From assembly GCF_051014445.1 (NCBI RefSeq), contig NW_027488384.1, forward strand, positions 1,488,001 to 1,552,000: a stretch of 64,000 nucleotides of DNA, read 5' to 3'. The notes below the pieces were generated by a model. That model made no database searches, had not been told where the DNA came from, and worked only from the letters and a program-made list of their open reading frames with translations. Position 1 is the stretch's first letter. Each line of letters starts with the position of its first letter. Positions 9,430 to 18,970 of the stretch are shown here, piece by piece. The position numbers and the translations under genes were made by a program. This DNA is from Colletes latitarsis (lineage: Eukaryota > Arthropoda > Insecta > Hymenoptera > Colletidae).

Positions 9430-12400
9430 CCGCCCCGCCTCCTCCTCCAGGCCAACCTCAACCACTGCCGCGCGGCACAGGACTTGATGTCCCAAGTCCT
9501 CGCGGAGTGGGGGGTTGGCCTGGCGGTCGCCGCCGAGCCGTACCGCGTCCCTGATCACCCTCATTGGGTGGGCGACGCGGACGGCTTGGTGGCGACGGTA
9601 TGGGGAGGGGGCGACGGGTCCCCACCGTTCTCCTTGTTGGAGCGCGGTCGGGGATTCGTCGCCGTGGACTGGGGGGGAGTCGCTGTGGTGGGGTGCTACA
9701 TTTCGCCCCGTAGCGGTCACGCTGCGTTCGAGCTGTACCTGGCCGAGGTCGCGGCATGCGTGCAGCGCTACGCGGCCCGGCCGGTGCTGGTCCTGGGGGA
9801 TTTTAATGCCAAGTCGGTGGCTTGGGGATCCCCCAGGACCTCCGTTCGCGGCGGGATCCTGGGCGATTGGGCGGCGGGGCTCGACCTCCGGGTATTGAAC
9901 CGGGGGTCGGAGCACACATGCGTGCGGCGATATGGGGGGTCCATCGTGGATGTTGGATTCGCGACCCCCAACGCCGTGCGCATGGTGTCGGGTTGGCACG
10001 TGGTCGCGGGGGCAGAGACACTCTCCGATCACCGGTACATCCGGATGGAGGTCTCTGCCGCCGCGAGTGCATCCCGACACGGCCGCCTGCGTGGCGCCCC
10101 ACCACGCCGCTGGGCGCTTCGGCGCCTGGACAAGGACGCCCTGATGGCAGCTGCCCTCGCTGCAACTTGGCCGCAGGGAGCGGCCGAGTTGCCGAGCATA
10201 GAGGAGGAGGTCGCCCGGCTCGGAGCATTGGTCGCGGGTATTTGCGACGCGGCGATGCCTCGGGTCGGGCGGGCTTCTCCTCGCCGGGCGGTGTACTGGT
10301 GGTCGGACGCGATCGCGGAGTTGCGAGTCGCGACTGTCCGCGCCCGACGCCAGTACACCCGCGCGCGCCGTCGTCAACGTACAGGCGACGGCGTGGCGCG
10401 AGCGAGGGCAGCTGATGACCTGTATGGAGCATACCGCGTGGCGCGGGTTGCTCTGCAGGTCGCCATCAAACGGGCCAAGACCCAGGCATGGAAGGAGCTC
10501 CTCCAGACCCTTGATGATGATCCATGGGGGCGCCCATATAAGGTGGTGCTGAATAAGCTCCGCCCGTGGGCGCCCCCCGTCACCGAGGGTCTTGACCCCT
10601 GGCTGCTGGAGGACGTGGTCAATACACTCTTCCCAATTGGGGAGAGGGGACCGCGTCCTCCGGCGGCGGCGGCTGTCCCAGTGGAGTGGACGGCCGAGCT
10701 GGGGGTCACGCAGGAGGAGCTGGCAGCGGCCATCAGACGGCTCGGGGTTCGTAACACGGCCCCGGGTCCGGATGGTGTGCCCGGCCGGGTTTGGGTCTTG
10801 ACCCAGGGCGTCCTTGGGGCCGACCTCAGGCGGTTGTTCGACCGCTGCCTGAGGGACGGGCGATTCCCCCCCAGTTGGAAGGTGGCGAGGATGGTCCTCC
10901 TCCGGAAGGAGGGTCGGCCCGCGGAGTCTCCCTCCGCATACCGGCCCATTTGTCTCCTCGACGAGGTGGGCAAGCTCTTCGAGCGGGTGATTGCTGCCCG
11001 CCTCGTCGAGCACCTGTCGCGGGGTGATCCCGGTCTGGCCGACTGCCAGTTCGGTTTCCGGGGGGGCCGATCGACTATCGACGCGATAGGTCGTGTGAGG
11101 GCCCTCTCGGGGGCGGCCGTCTCCCGGGGAGGGGTGGCATTGGCAATATCCTTGGATATTGCCAATGCCTTTAACACCCTCCCCTGGGAAGAGATAAGGA
11201 GGGGACTCGAATATCATCGAGTCCCCCCTTGTCTCAGGGCGGTCGTCGGGGATTATCTCCGCGGCAGGTGGATCGAGTATCCGGGCCGGGATGGTGATAT
11301 GCGGAGAGAGGTGTACTGCGGTGTTCCGCAGGGGTCGGTCCTCGGGCCACTCCTGTGGAACATCGCGTACGACTCGGTGTTGCGGGCCGGCCTCCCCGAC
11401 GGCGTCAGCACGGTGTGTTATGCGGATGACACACTGGTGCTGGCCGTCGGGGCGCACTGGGGGACGGCCATGCGTCGCGCGGAGGAGGGGTCGCAACGCG
11501 TCGTCGACCGGATCAGGGGGATGGGGATGACGGTGGCGGTCCATAAGACCGAGGTGATTGCGTTTCATTCACCTCGGCAGGATCCGCCACCCCCTCTGAT
11601 CCGGGTGGGTGGGGCTGACATCGAGGTGAAGCCCCAGATCAGGTATCTGGGGCTGATCCTCGATAGCCACTGGCGTTTCGAGAAGCATTTCCGCTGCCTG
11701 GTCCCCCGGTTGGAAAGGATGGTTGCGGCTCTGGGCCGGATCCTGCCCAACCTGGGGGGCCCGGCGGGCCGAGTTCGTCGCCTCTATGTGGCAATGGTCC
11801 AGTCGGTGGCCCTATACGGGGCCCCCGTCTGGGCGGACGACCTGGCTGCCTCCCGGCGCAGCATGACTATGCTGCGTCGGGTGCAGAGGCGCATGGCGCT
11901 CAGGGTCGTCCGCGGGTATCGGACCATGTCACATGAGGCGGCGACGGTTCTAGCGGGGATGCCGCCCATGGACCTGCTCGCGCGGTCGCACGCGGTGATG
12001 TACCGGCACCGCGTCGACCGTCGCGCGGGGGTGGGGGCGGTCCCGGGCGGGCAGGAACCTGCTTGGGGCGATTTGAAGCGCCAGGCCCGGCAGTCCGTGT
12101 TGCTCGCGTGGCAGGAGCGGCTGTCTCTGCCAACCGCGGGGCACCGGACTGTCGGGGCTGTTCGGCCACTCCTGAAGGAGTGGCTGGACAGAGGCCATGG
12201 CAGCCTCACCTACCGGCTGGCACAGGTATTTTCCGGGCATGGCAGCTTCGGAAGATACCTGTGCCGGATAGGGAAGGAGCCGACGGCGCGTTGCTGCCAC
12301 TGCGACGCTGAGCAGGACACGGCGGATCATACCCTGGAGGTATGCCCCGCGTGGGAGGGGGAGCGCCGTGTCCTGGTCGGCGTCGTCGGGCGGGATGTCT

Positions 12401-12609
12401 CGCTGCCGGGCGTGGTGCGCGCCATGCTCGGCAGCGAAGAGAAGTGGAGGGCCGTGGCCTCCTTCTGCGAGAACGTAATGTTGCAGAAGGAGGCCGCGGG
12501 GAGGGAGCGCGAACTTCAGCGGCGCGCTGAAGCTCGCGCTCGTGCGGTGGCCCGAGGTCGTCGCCCGGTCGCGAGGCGTCGCGGGCGGCCGCCTCGGCGT
12601 GGCGGATGA
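9427..12609 (+). CDS. ORF2: endonuclease-reverse transcriptase (1060 aa), copy 1
   Basis: Encodes the retrotransposition enzyme: an AP-like endonuclease that would nick the satellite and a reverse transcriptase that would copy the element RNA from the nick. Endonuclease (about 1-210): Asn10/Asn12, Glu37 (AAEPYR), Asp125 and Asn127 (GDFNAKS), Asp175 (SIVDV) and His202 (SDH) match the APE active-site pattern. Reverse transcriptase (about 430-780): APGPDG at 445-450, motif A Asp577 (LDIANAF), CGVPQGSVLGP at 631-641, and YADD at 665-668. C-terminal finger: C956-X2-C959-X8-H968-X4-C973. The tail is very Arg-rich. Length and order are normal for the R1 clade. The start ATG at 9427 overlaps the ORF1 stop. 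No frameshift or stop interrupts it. With a truncated ORF1 and no 5' UTR this copy is probably not autonomous. About 10 residues differ from copy 2, including Trp/Arg392, Phe/Tyr518 and Thr/Arg680. Confidence 0.95.
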   Translation: MPPRLLLQANLNHCRAAQDLMSQVLAEWGVGLAVAAEPYRVPDHPHWVGDADGLVATVWGGGDGSPPFSLLERGRGFVAVDWGGVAVVGCYISPRSGHAAFELYLAEVAACVQRYAARPVLVLGDFNAKSVAWGSPRTSVRGGILGDWAAGLDLRVLNRGSEHTCVRRYGGSIVDVGFATPNAVRMVSGWHVVAGAETLSDHRYIRMEVSAAASASRHGRLRGAPPRRWALRRLDKDALMAAALAATWPQGAAELPSIEEEVARLGALVAGICDAAMPRVGRASPRRAVYWWSDAIAELRVATVRARRQYTRARRRQRTGDGVARARAADDLYGAYRVARVALQVAIKRAKTQAWKELLQTLDDDPWGRPYKVVLNKLRPWAPPVTEGLDPWLLEDVVNTLFPIGERGPRPPAAAAVPVEWTAELGVTQEELAAAIRRLGVRNTAPGPDGVPGRVWVLTQGVLGADLRRLFDRCLRDGRFPPSWKVARMVLLRKEGRPAESPSAYRPICLLDEVGKLFERVIAARLVEHLSRGDPGLADCQFGFRGGRSTIDAIGRVRALSGAAVSRGGVALAISLDIANAFNTLPWEEIRRGLEYHRVPPCLRAVVGDYLRGRWIEYPGRDGDMRREVYCGVPQGSVLGPLLWNIAYDSVLRAGLPDGVSTVCYADDTLVLAVGAHWGTAMRRAEEGSQRVVDRIRGMGMTVAVHKTEVIAFHSPRQDPPPPLIRVGGADIEVKPQIRYLGLILDSHWRFEKHFRCLVPRLERMVAALGRILPNLGGPAGRVRRLYVAMVQSVALYGAPVWADDLAASRRSMTMLRRVQRRMALRVVRGYRTMSHEAATVLAGMPPMDLLARSHAVMYRHRVDRRAGVGAVPGGQEPAWGDLKRQARQSVLLAWQERLSLPTAGHRTVGAVRPLLKEWLDRGHGSLTYRLAQVFSGHGSFGRYLCRIGKEPTARCCHCDAEQDTADHTLEVCPAWEGERRVLVGVVGRDVSLPGVVRAMLGSEEKWRAVASFCENVMLQKEAAGRERELQRRAEARARAVARGRRPVARRRGRPPRRGG
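11136..11169 (+). other. 16-bp perfect hairpin over RT motif A (copy 1)
   Basis: GGCATTGGCAATATCC and GGATATTGCCAATGCC, separated by TT, form a 16-bp perfect stem in the codons for the catalytic LDIANAF motif. A second hairpin follows at 11201-11226 (GGGGACTCGA / TCGAGTCCCC). Copy 2 has the first stem unchanged at 43798-43831. Confidence 0.85.
12219..12265 (+). other. Long hairpin in ORF2 3' region (copy 1)
   Basis: GGCACAGGTAT plus TTCCG pair with CGGAA plus ATACCTGTGCC, interrupted only by one T/G position that can wobble in RNA. It lies just before the codons of the C-terminal zinc finger. A further 12-bp perfect pair, CAGGACACGGCG (12313-12324) with CGCCGTGTCCTG (12364-12375), follows. 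Confidence 0.75.
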
Positions 12610-13124
12610 CCTAGGCTGGGAGGGGGGTCCTGAGGGGACCCTCCTCCCGCCAGGCGGCGCCGGGTCTGACCGGTTGGGGGTAGGAGTGCCTCCCCCTACC
12701 GGTCCGACGCAAGGGGAGGCACCCTCGGCGGTCTGGTGCGGCCATGAACGCCCGGCCGCCGAGGGGTGGAAACGGGGTCGCGGGCGGTTGCGAGTTGGGG
12801 CTCGCAGCCGCCACTAAACGCGGCCCCGGGACGGATAGCGGCGGGATGGAGTGGCCCCGTCCCGCCGCTATGAGGCAGTGTGTCTACGGGGGGGACCGAT
12901 TGTCCCCCCGGGGGATGGGCGCGAAAGCGCGGGCACGGGGAGGATACCGGAAGAATGCTTCGAGCGATTCCCGGTATCCTCCCAAAGCGTGCCGAAGGGT
13001 CACCGTGGGGTTTTTAGTGGGTAGGTCCCGCGCCTGTCGTTGTACGGGCGCGGGGAATCCCACACACCCCTCCCACCTCTCCCCAAGGAGGTGGGAGGGA
13101 GTCTTTCGAAGATTTTCCCCACGA

Positions 13125-13125
<1 letters not shown>
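12610..13125 (+). other. 3' UTR of copy 1
   Basis: 516 bp from the ORF2 stop to the poly(A) tail, the same length as in copy 2. It holds several strong hairpins: ATAGCGGCGGGA (12835-12846) with TCCCGCCGCTAT (12860-12871); GCGC-GAAA-GCGC (12919-12930), a stem with a GNRA-type tetraloop; and GGAGGATACCGG (12939-12950) with CCGGTATCCTCC (12971-12982). In R1/R2-type elements the 3' UTR is the part recognised by the reverse transcriptase, so these are candidate recognition structures (inference). No AATAAA signal is seen. Confidence 0.85.

Positions 13126-13170
<45 letters not shown>
13126..13170 (+). other. Poly(A) tail of copy 1 (45 A)
   Basis: 45 uninterrupted A residues follow CCCCACGAC and run into the right target-site duplication. 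The length and purity fit a recent insertion. The last two As may belong to the target. Confidence 0.93.
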
Positions 13171-13173
<3 letters not shown>

Positions 13174-13184
13174 AAGTCTGGGAT
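13171..13184 (+). repeat. Target-site duplication, right copy, element 1
   Basis: GTTAAGTCTGGGAT, identical to 7845-7858. The satellite resumes as TGGTCTGGGATTTGACC, exactly continuing the monomer variant of the left flank. Confidence 0.93.
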
Positions 13185-13700
13185 TGGTCTGGGATTTGAC
13201 CTCATCAGACTCATACTTTCGCATTCTTCACATACTTGTTGAACGGATCTTGGGTTTTTTCTGGTGTGGATCACGTAGTAATGTGGTACCACACTGAAAC
13301 AATCAATTAAACCTGGTCTTGATAAATATTTTAGAGGATAACGCAAGTTAAGTCTGGGATAGGTCTAGGATTTGCCCTCATCAGGCTCTTACTTTCGCAT
13401 ATTTCTCATACTTCATGGCTAGATCCTGGGCTAGTTCTGGAGTGGATCACGTAGTAAAGTGGTACCACACTGAAACAGTCCATTAAACCTGGTTTCGCTC
13501 AATATTTTAGAGGATAACGCATGTTAGGTCTAGGTTAGGTCTGGGATTTGCTCTCATCAGGCTCATTCTTTCGCATATTTCTCATACTTGATGGCTAGAT
13601 CCTGGGCTTTTTCTGGATTGCATCACGTAGTAATGTAGTACAACACTGAAACAGTCAATGAAACCTGGTTTCCATCAATATTTTAGAGGACAACGCATGT

Positions 13701-16700
13701 CAGGTCTAGGATAGCCCTGGGATTTTCACTCATCAGACTCATACTTTCGCATTCTTCACATACTTGTTGAACTGATCCTCGGTTTTTTCTGGTTTGGATC
13801 ACGTAGTAATGTGGTACCACACTGAAACAGTCGATTAAACCTGGTCTCGATCAATATTTTAGAGGATAACGCAAGTTAGGTCTGGGATAGGTCTAGCATT
13901 TGCCCACATCAGGCTCTTACTGTCGCATATTTCTTATACTTCATGGCTAGATCCTGGGCTATTTCTGGACTGGATCACGTAGTAAAGTGGTACCACACTG
14001 AAACATTCAATGAAACCTGGTCTGGATAAATATTTTAGAGGATAACGCATCTTAGGTCTGGGTTAGGTGTAAGATTTGCCCTCATCAGGCTCACAGTTTC
14101 GCGTTTTTCACATTCTTGATGAACAGATCCTGGGTTTTGTCTGGTTTGGATCACGAAGTAGTGTGGTACCACACTGAAACAGACCATTAAACCTGGTTTC
14201 GCTCAATATTTTAGAGGATAACGCATGTTAGGTCTAGGTTAGGTCTGGCATTTGCTCTCATCAGGCTCATTCTTTCGCATATTTCTCATACTTGATGGCT
14301 AGATCCTGGGCTTTTTCTGGATTGCATCACGTAGTAATGTAGTACCACACTGAAACAGTCAATGAAACCTGGTTTCCATCACTATTTTAGAGGACAACGC
14401 AAGTTAGGTCTAGGTAAGGCCTGAGATTTTCACTGATCAGACTCATACTTTCGCATCCTTCACATACTTGTTGAACGGATCCTGGGTTTTTTCTGGTTTG
14501 GATCACGTAGTAATGTGGTACCACACTGAAACGGTCAATTAAACCTGGTTTCGATCAATATTTTAGAGGATAACGCAAGTTAGGTCTGGGATAGGTCTGG
14601 GATTTGCCCTCATCAGGCTCATACTTTCGCGTTTTTCACATACTTGTTGAACAGATCATGGGTTTTTTCTGGTTTGGGTCACGTAGTAGTGTGATACCAC
14701 ACTGAAACAGTCGATTAAACCTGGCTTCGATCAATATTTTAGAGGACAACGCATGTCAGGTCTAGGATAGCCCTGGGATTTTCACTCATCAGACTCATAC
14801 TTTCGCATTCTTCACATACTTGTTGAACTGATCCTCGGTTTTTTCTGGTTTGGATCACGTAGTAATGTGGTACCACACTGAAACAGTCGATTAAACCTGG
14901 TCTCGATCAATATTTTAGAGGATAACGCAAGTTAGGTCTGGGATAGGTCTAGCATTTGCCCACATCAGGCTCTTACTGTCGCATATTTCTTATACTTCAT
15001 GGCTAGATCCTGGGCTATTTCTGGACTGGATCACGTAGTAAAGTGGTACCACACTGAAACATTCAATGAAACCTGGTCTGGATAAATATTTTAGAGGATA
15101 ACGCATCTTAGGTCTGGGTTAGGTGTAAGATTTGCCCTCATCAGGCTCACAGTTTCGCGTTTTTCACATTCTTGATGAACAGATCCTGGGTTTTGTCTGG
15201 TTTGGATCACGAAGTAGTGTGGTACCACACTGAAACAGACCATTAAACCTGGTTTCGCTCAATATTTTAGAGGATAACGCATGTTAGGTCTAGGTTAGGT
15301 CTGGCATTTGCTCTCATCAGGCTCATTCTTTCGCATATTTCTCATACTTGATGGCTAGATCCTGGGCTTTTTCTGGATTGCATCACGTAGTAATGTAGTA
15401 CCACACTGAAACAGTCAATGAAACCTGGTTTCCATCACTATTTTAGAGGACAACGCAAGTTAGGTCTAGGTAAGGCCTGAGATTTTCACTGATCAGACTC
15501 ATACTTTCGCATCCTTCACATACTTGTTGAACGGATCCTGGGTTTTTTCTGGTTTGGATCACGTAGTAATGTGGTACCACACTGAAACGGTCAATTAAAC
15601 CTGGTTTCGATCAATATTTTAGAGGATAACGCAAGTTAGGTCTGGGATAGGTCTGGGATTTGCCCTCATCAGGCTCATACTTTCGCGTTTTTCACATACT
15701 TGTTGAACAGATCATGGGTTTTTTCTGGTTTGGGTCACGTAGTAGTGTGATACCACACTGAAACAGTCGATTAAACCTGGCTTCGATCAATATTTTAGAG
15801 GACAACGCATGTCAGGTCTAGGATAGCCCTGGGATTTTCACTCATCAGACTCATACTTTCGCATTCTTCACATACTTGTTGAACTGATCCTCGGTTTTTT
15901 CTGGTTTGGATCACGTAGTAATGTGGTACCACACTGAAACAGTCGATTAAACCTGGTCTCGATCAATATTTTAGAGGATAACGCAAGTTAGGTCTGGGAT
16001 AGGTCTAGCATTTGCCCACATCAGGCTCTTACTGTCGCATATTTCTTATACTTCATGGCTAGATCCTGGGCTATTTCTGGACTGGATCACGTAGTAAAGT
16101 GGTACCACACTGAAACATTCAATGAAACCTGGTCTGGATAAATATTTTAGAGGATAACGCATCTTAGGTCTGGGTTAGGTGTAAGATTTGCCCTCATCAG
16201 GCTCACAGTTTCGCGTTTTTCACATTCTTGATGAACAGATCCTGGGTTTTGTCTGGTTTGGATCACGAAGTAGTGTGGTACCACACTGAAACAGACCATT
16301 AAACCTGGTTTCGCTCAATATTTTAGAGGATAACGCATGTTAGGTCTAGGTTAGGTCTGGCATTTGCTCTCATCAGGCTCATTCTTTCGCATATTTCTCA
16401 TACTTGATGGCTAGATCCTGGGCTTTTTCTGGATTGCATCACGTAGTAATGTAGTACCACACTGAAACAGTCAATGAAACCTGGTTTCCATCACTATTTT
16501 AGAGGACAACGCAAGTTAGGTCTAGGTAAGGCCTGAGATTTTCACTGATCAGACTCATACTTTCGCATCCTTCACATACTTGTTGAACGGATCCTGGGTT
16601 TTTTCTGGTTTGGATCACGTAGTAATGTGGTACCACACTGAAACGGTCAATTAAACCTGGTTTCGATCAATATTTTAGAGGATAACGCAAGTTAGGTCTG

Positions 16701-17924
16701 GGATAGGTCTGGGATTTGCCCTCATCAGGCTCATACTTTCGCGTTTTTCACATACTTGTTGAACAGATCATGGGTTTTTTCTGGTTTGGGTCACGTAGTA
16801 GTGTGATACCACACTGAAACAGTCGATTAAACCTGGCTTCCATCAATATTTTAGAGGATGACGCATGTCAGGTCTAGGATAGCCCTGGGATTTTCACTCA
16901 TCAGACTCATACTTTCGCATTCTTCACATACTTGTTGAACTGATCCTCGGTTTTTTCTGGTTTGGATCACGTAGTAATGTGGTACCACACTGAAACAGTC
17001 GATTAAACCTGGTCTCGATCAATATTTTAGAGGATAACGCAAGTTAGGTCTGGGATAGGTCTAGGATTTGCCCACATGAGGCTCTTACTGTCGCATATTT
17101 CTTATACTTCATGGCTAGATCCTGGGCTATTTCTGGACTGGATCACGTAGTAAAGTGGTACCACACTGAAACATTCAATGAAACCTGGTCTGGATAAATA
17201 TTTTAGAGGGTAACGCATCTTAGGTCTGGGTTAGGTGTAAGATTTGCCCTCATCAGGCTCACAGTTTCGCGTTTTTCACATTCTTGATGAACAGATCCTG
17301 GGTTTTGTCTGGTTTGGATCACGAAGTAGTGTGGTACCACACTGAAACAGACCATTAAACCTGGTTTCGCTCAATATTTTAGAGGATAACGCATGTTAGG
17401 TCTAGGTTAGGTCTGGGATTTGCTCTCATCAGGCTCATTCTTTCGCATATTTCTCATACTTGATGGCTAGATCCTGGGCTTTTTCTGGATTGCATCACGT
17501 AGTAATGTAGTACCACACTGAAACAGTCAATGAAACCTGGTTTCCATCACTATTTTAGAGGACAACGCAAGTTAGGTCTAGGTAAGGCCTGAGATTTTCA
17601 CTGATCAGACTCATACTTTCGCATTCTTCACATACTTGTTGAACGGATCCTGGGTTTTTTCTGGTTTGGATCACGTAGTAATGAGGTACCACACTGAAAC
17701 GGTCAATTAAACCTGGTTTCGATCAATATTTTAGAGGATAACGCAAGTTAGGTCTGGGATAGGTCTGGGAATTGCGATCATCAGGCTCATACTTTCGCGT
17801 TTTTCACATACTTGTTGAACAGATCATGGGATTTTTCTGGTTTGGGTCACGTAGTAATGTGGTACCACACTGAAACAGTCGATTAAACCTGGTGTCGATC
17901 AATATTTTAGAGGATAACGCAAGC
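13701..17924 (+). repeat. Six-monomer higher-order repeat, four copies (1056 bp each)
   Basis: The marker CAGGTCTAGGATAGCCCTGG starts at 13701, 14757, 15813 and 16869, exactly 1056 bp (6 x 176) apart. The first three units look almost identical by eye; the fourth carries scattered changes (for example CACATGAGG for CACATCAGG) and diverges toward its end. Confidence 0.92.
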
Positions 17925-18970
17925 TAGGTCTAGGTTAGGCCTGGGATTTTCACTGATCAGACTCATACTTTCGCATTCTTCACATACTTGTTGAACTGAT
18001 CCTGGGTTTTTTCTGGTTTGGATCACGTAGTAATGTGGTACCACACTGAAACAGTCGATTAAACCTGGTTTCGATCAATATTTTAGAGTATAACTCATGT
18101 TAGGTCTAGGTTAGGCCTGGGATTTTCACTCATCAGACTCATACTTTCGCATTCTTCACATACTTGTTGAAGGGATCCTGGGTTTTGTCTGGTTTGGATC
18201 ACGAAGTAGTGTGGTACCACACTGAAACAGACCATTAAACCTGGTTTCGCTCAATATTTTAGAGGATAACGCATGTTAGGTCTAGGTTAGGTCTGGGATT
18301 TGCTCTCATCAGGCTCATTCTTTTGCATATTTCTCATACTTGATGGCTAGATCCTGGGCTTTTTCTGGATTGCATCAGGTAGTAATGAAGTACAACACTG
18401 AAACAGTCAATTAAACCTGGTTTCCATCAATATCTTAGGGGACAACGCAAGTTAGGTCTCGGGATATGTCTGGGATTTGCCCTCATCAGGCTCATACTTT
18501 CGCGTTTTTCACATAATTGTTGAACAGATCCTGGGTTTTTTCTGGTTTGGATCACGTAGTAGTGTGGTACCACACTGAAACAGTCCATTAAACCTGGTTT
18601 GGATCAATATTTTAGGGGATCACGCATGTTAGGTCTAGGTTAGGTCTGGGATTTTCACTCATCAGACTCATACTTTCGCATTCTTCACATACTTGTTGAA
18701 CGGATCCTGGGTTTTTTCTGGTTTGGATCACGTAGTAATGTGGTACCACACTGAAACAGTCGACTAAACCTGGTTTCGATCAAAATTTTAGAGGATAACG
18801 CAAGTTAGGTCTGGGATAGGTCTGGGATTTGACCTCATCAGACTCATACTTTCGCACACTTCACATACTCCTTGAACAGATCCTGGGTTATTTTCTGGTT
18901 TGGATCACATAGTAATGTGGTACCACACTGAAACTGTCGATTAAACCAGGTTTCGATCAATATTTTAGAG

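Larger units (their letters stand above)
7859..13170 (+). mobile_element. R1-clade non-LTR retrotransposon, copy 1 (5'-truncated)
   Basis: A 5312-bp insertion into one satellite monomer. It lacks the first 694 bp present in copy 2 (the 5' UTR and about 106 codons of ORF1), the usual result of incomplete target-primed reverse transcription. It keeps the rest of ORF1, a complete ORF2, a 516-bp 3' UTR and 45 uninterrupted A residues. It is much more GC-rich than the satellite. The flanking 14-bp duplication and poly(A) tail fix both ends. It aligns with copy 2 at an offset of 32659, becoming 32662 after a 3-bp indel near the end of ORF1. R1-clade assignment rests on three Gag CCHC knuckles, the APE-type endonuclease, the RT motifs, and a C-terminal CCHC finger with no RNase H domain recognised. 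Confidence 0.96.

Noticed and set aside
9424..11568. Minus-strand open frame of 714 codons opposite ORF2 (also 42086-44230)
   Set aside because: It lies fully antisense to a recognised endonuclease-RT gene, has no recognisable domain, and long antisense frames are expected in such GC-rich coding sequence.
13000..13346. Frames running through the poly(A) tails (poly-Lys or poly-Phe proteins, also near 45700-45960)
   Set aside because: They join 3' UTR, tail and satellite and have no coding support.
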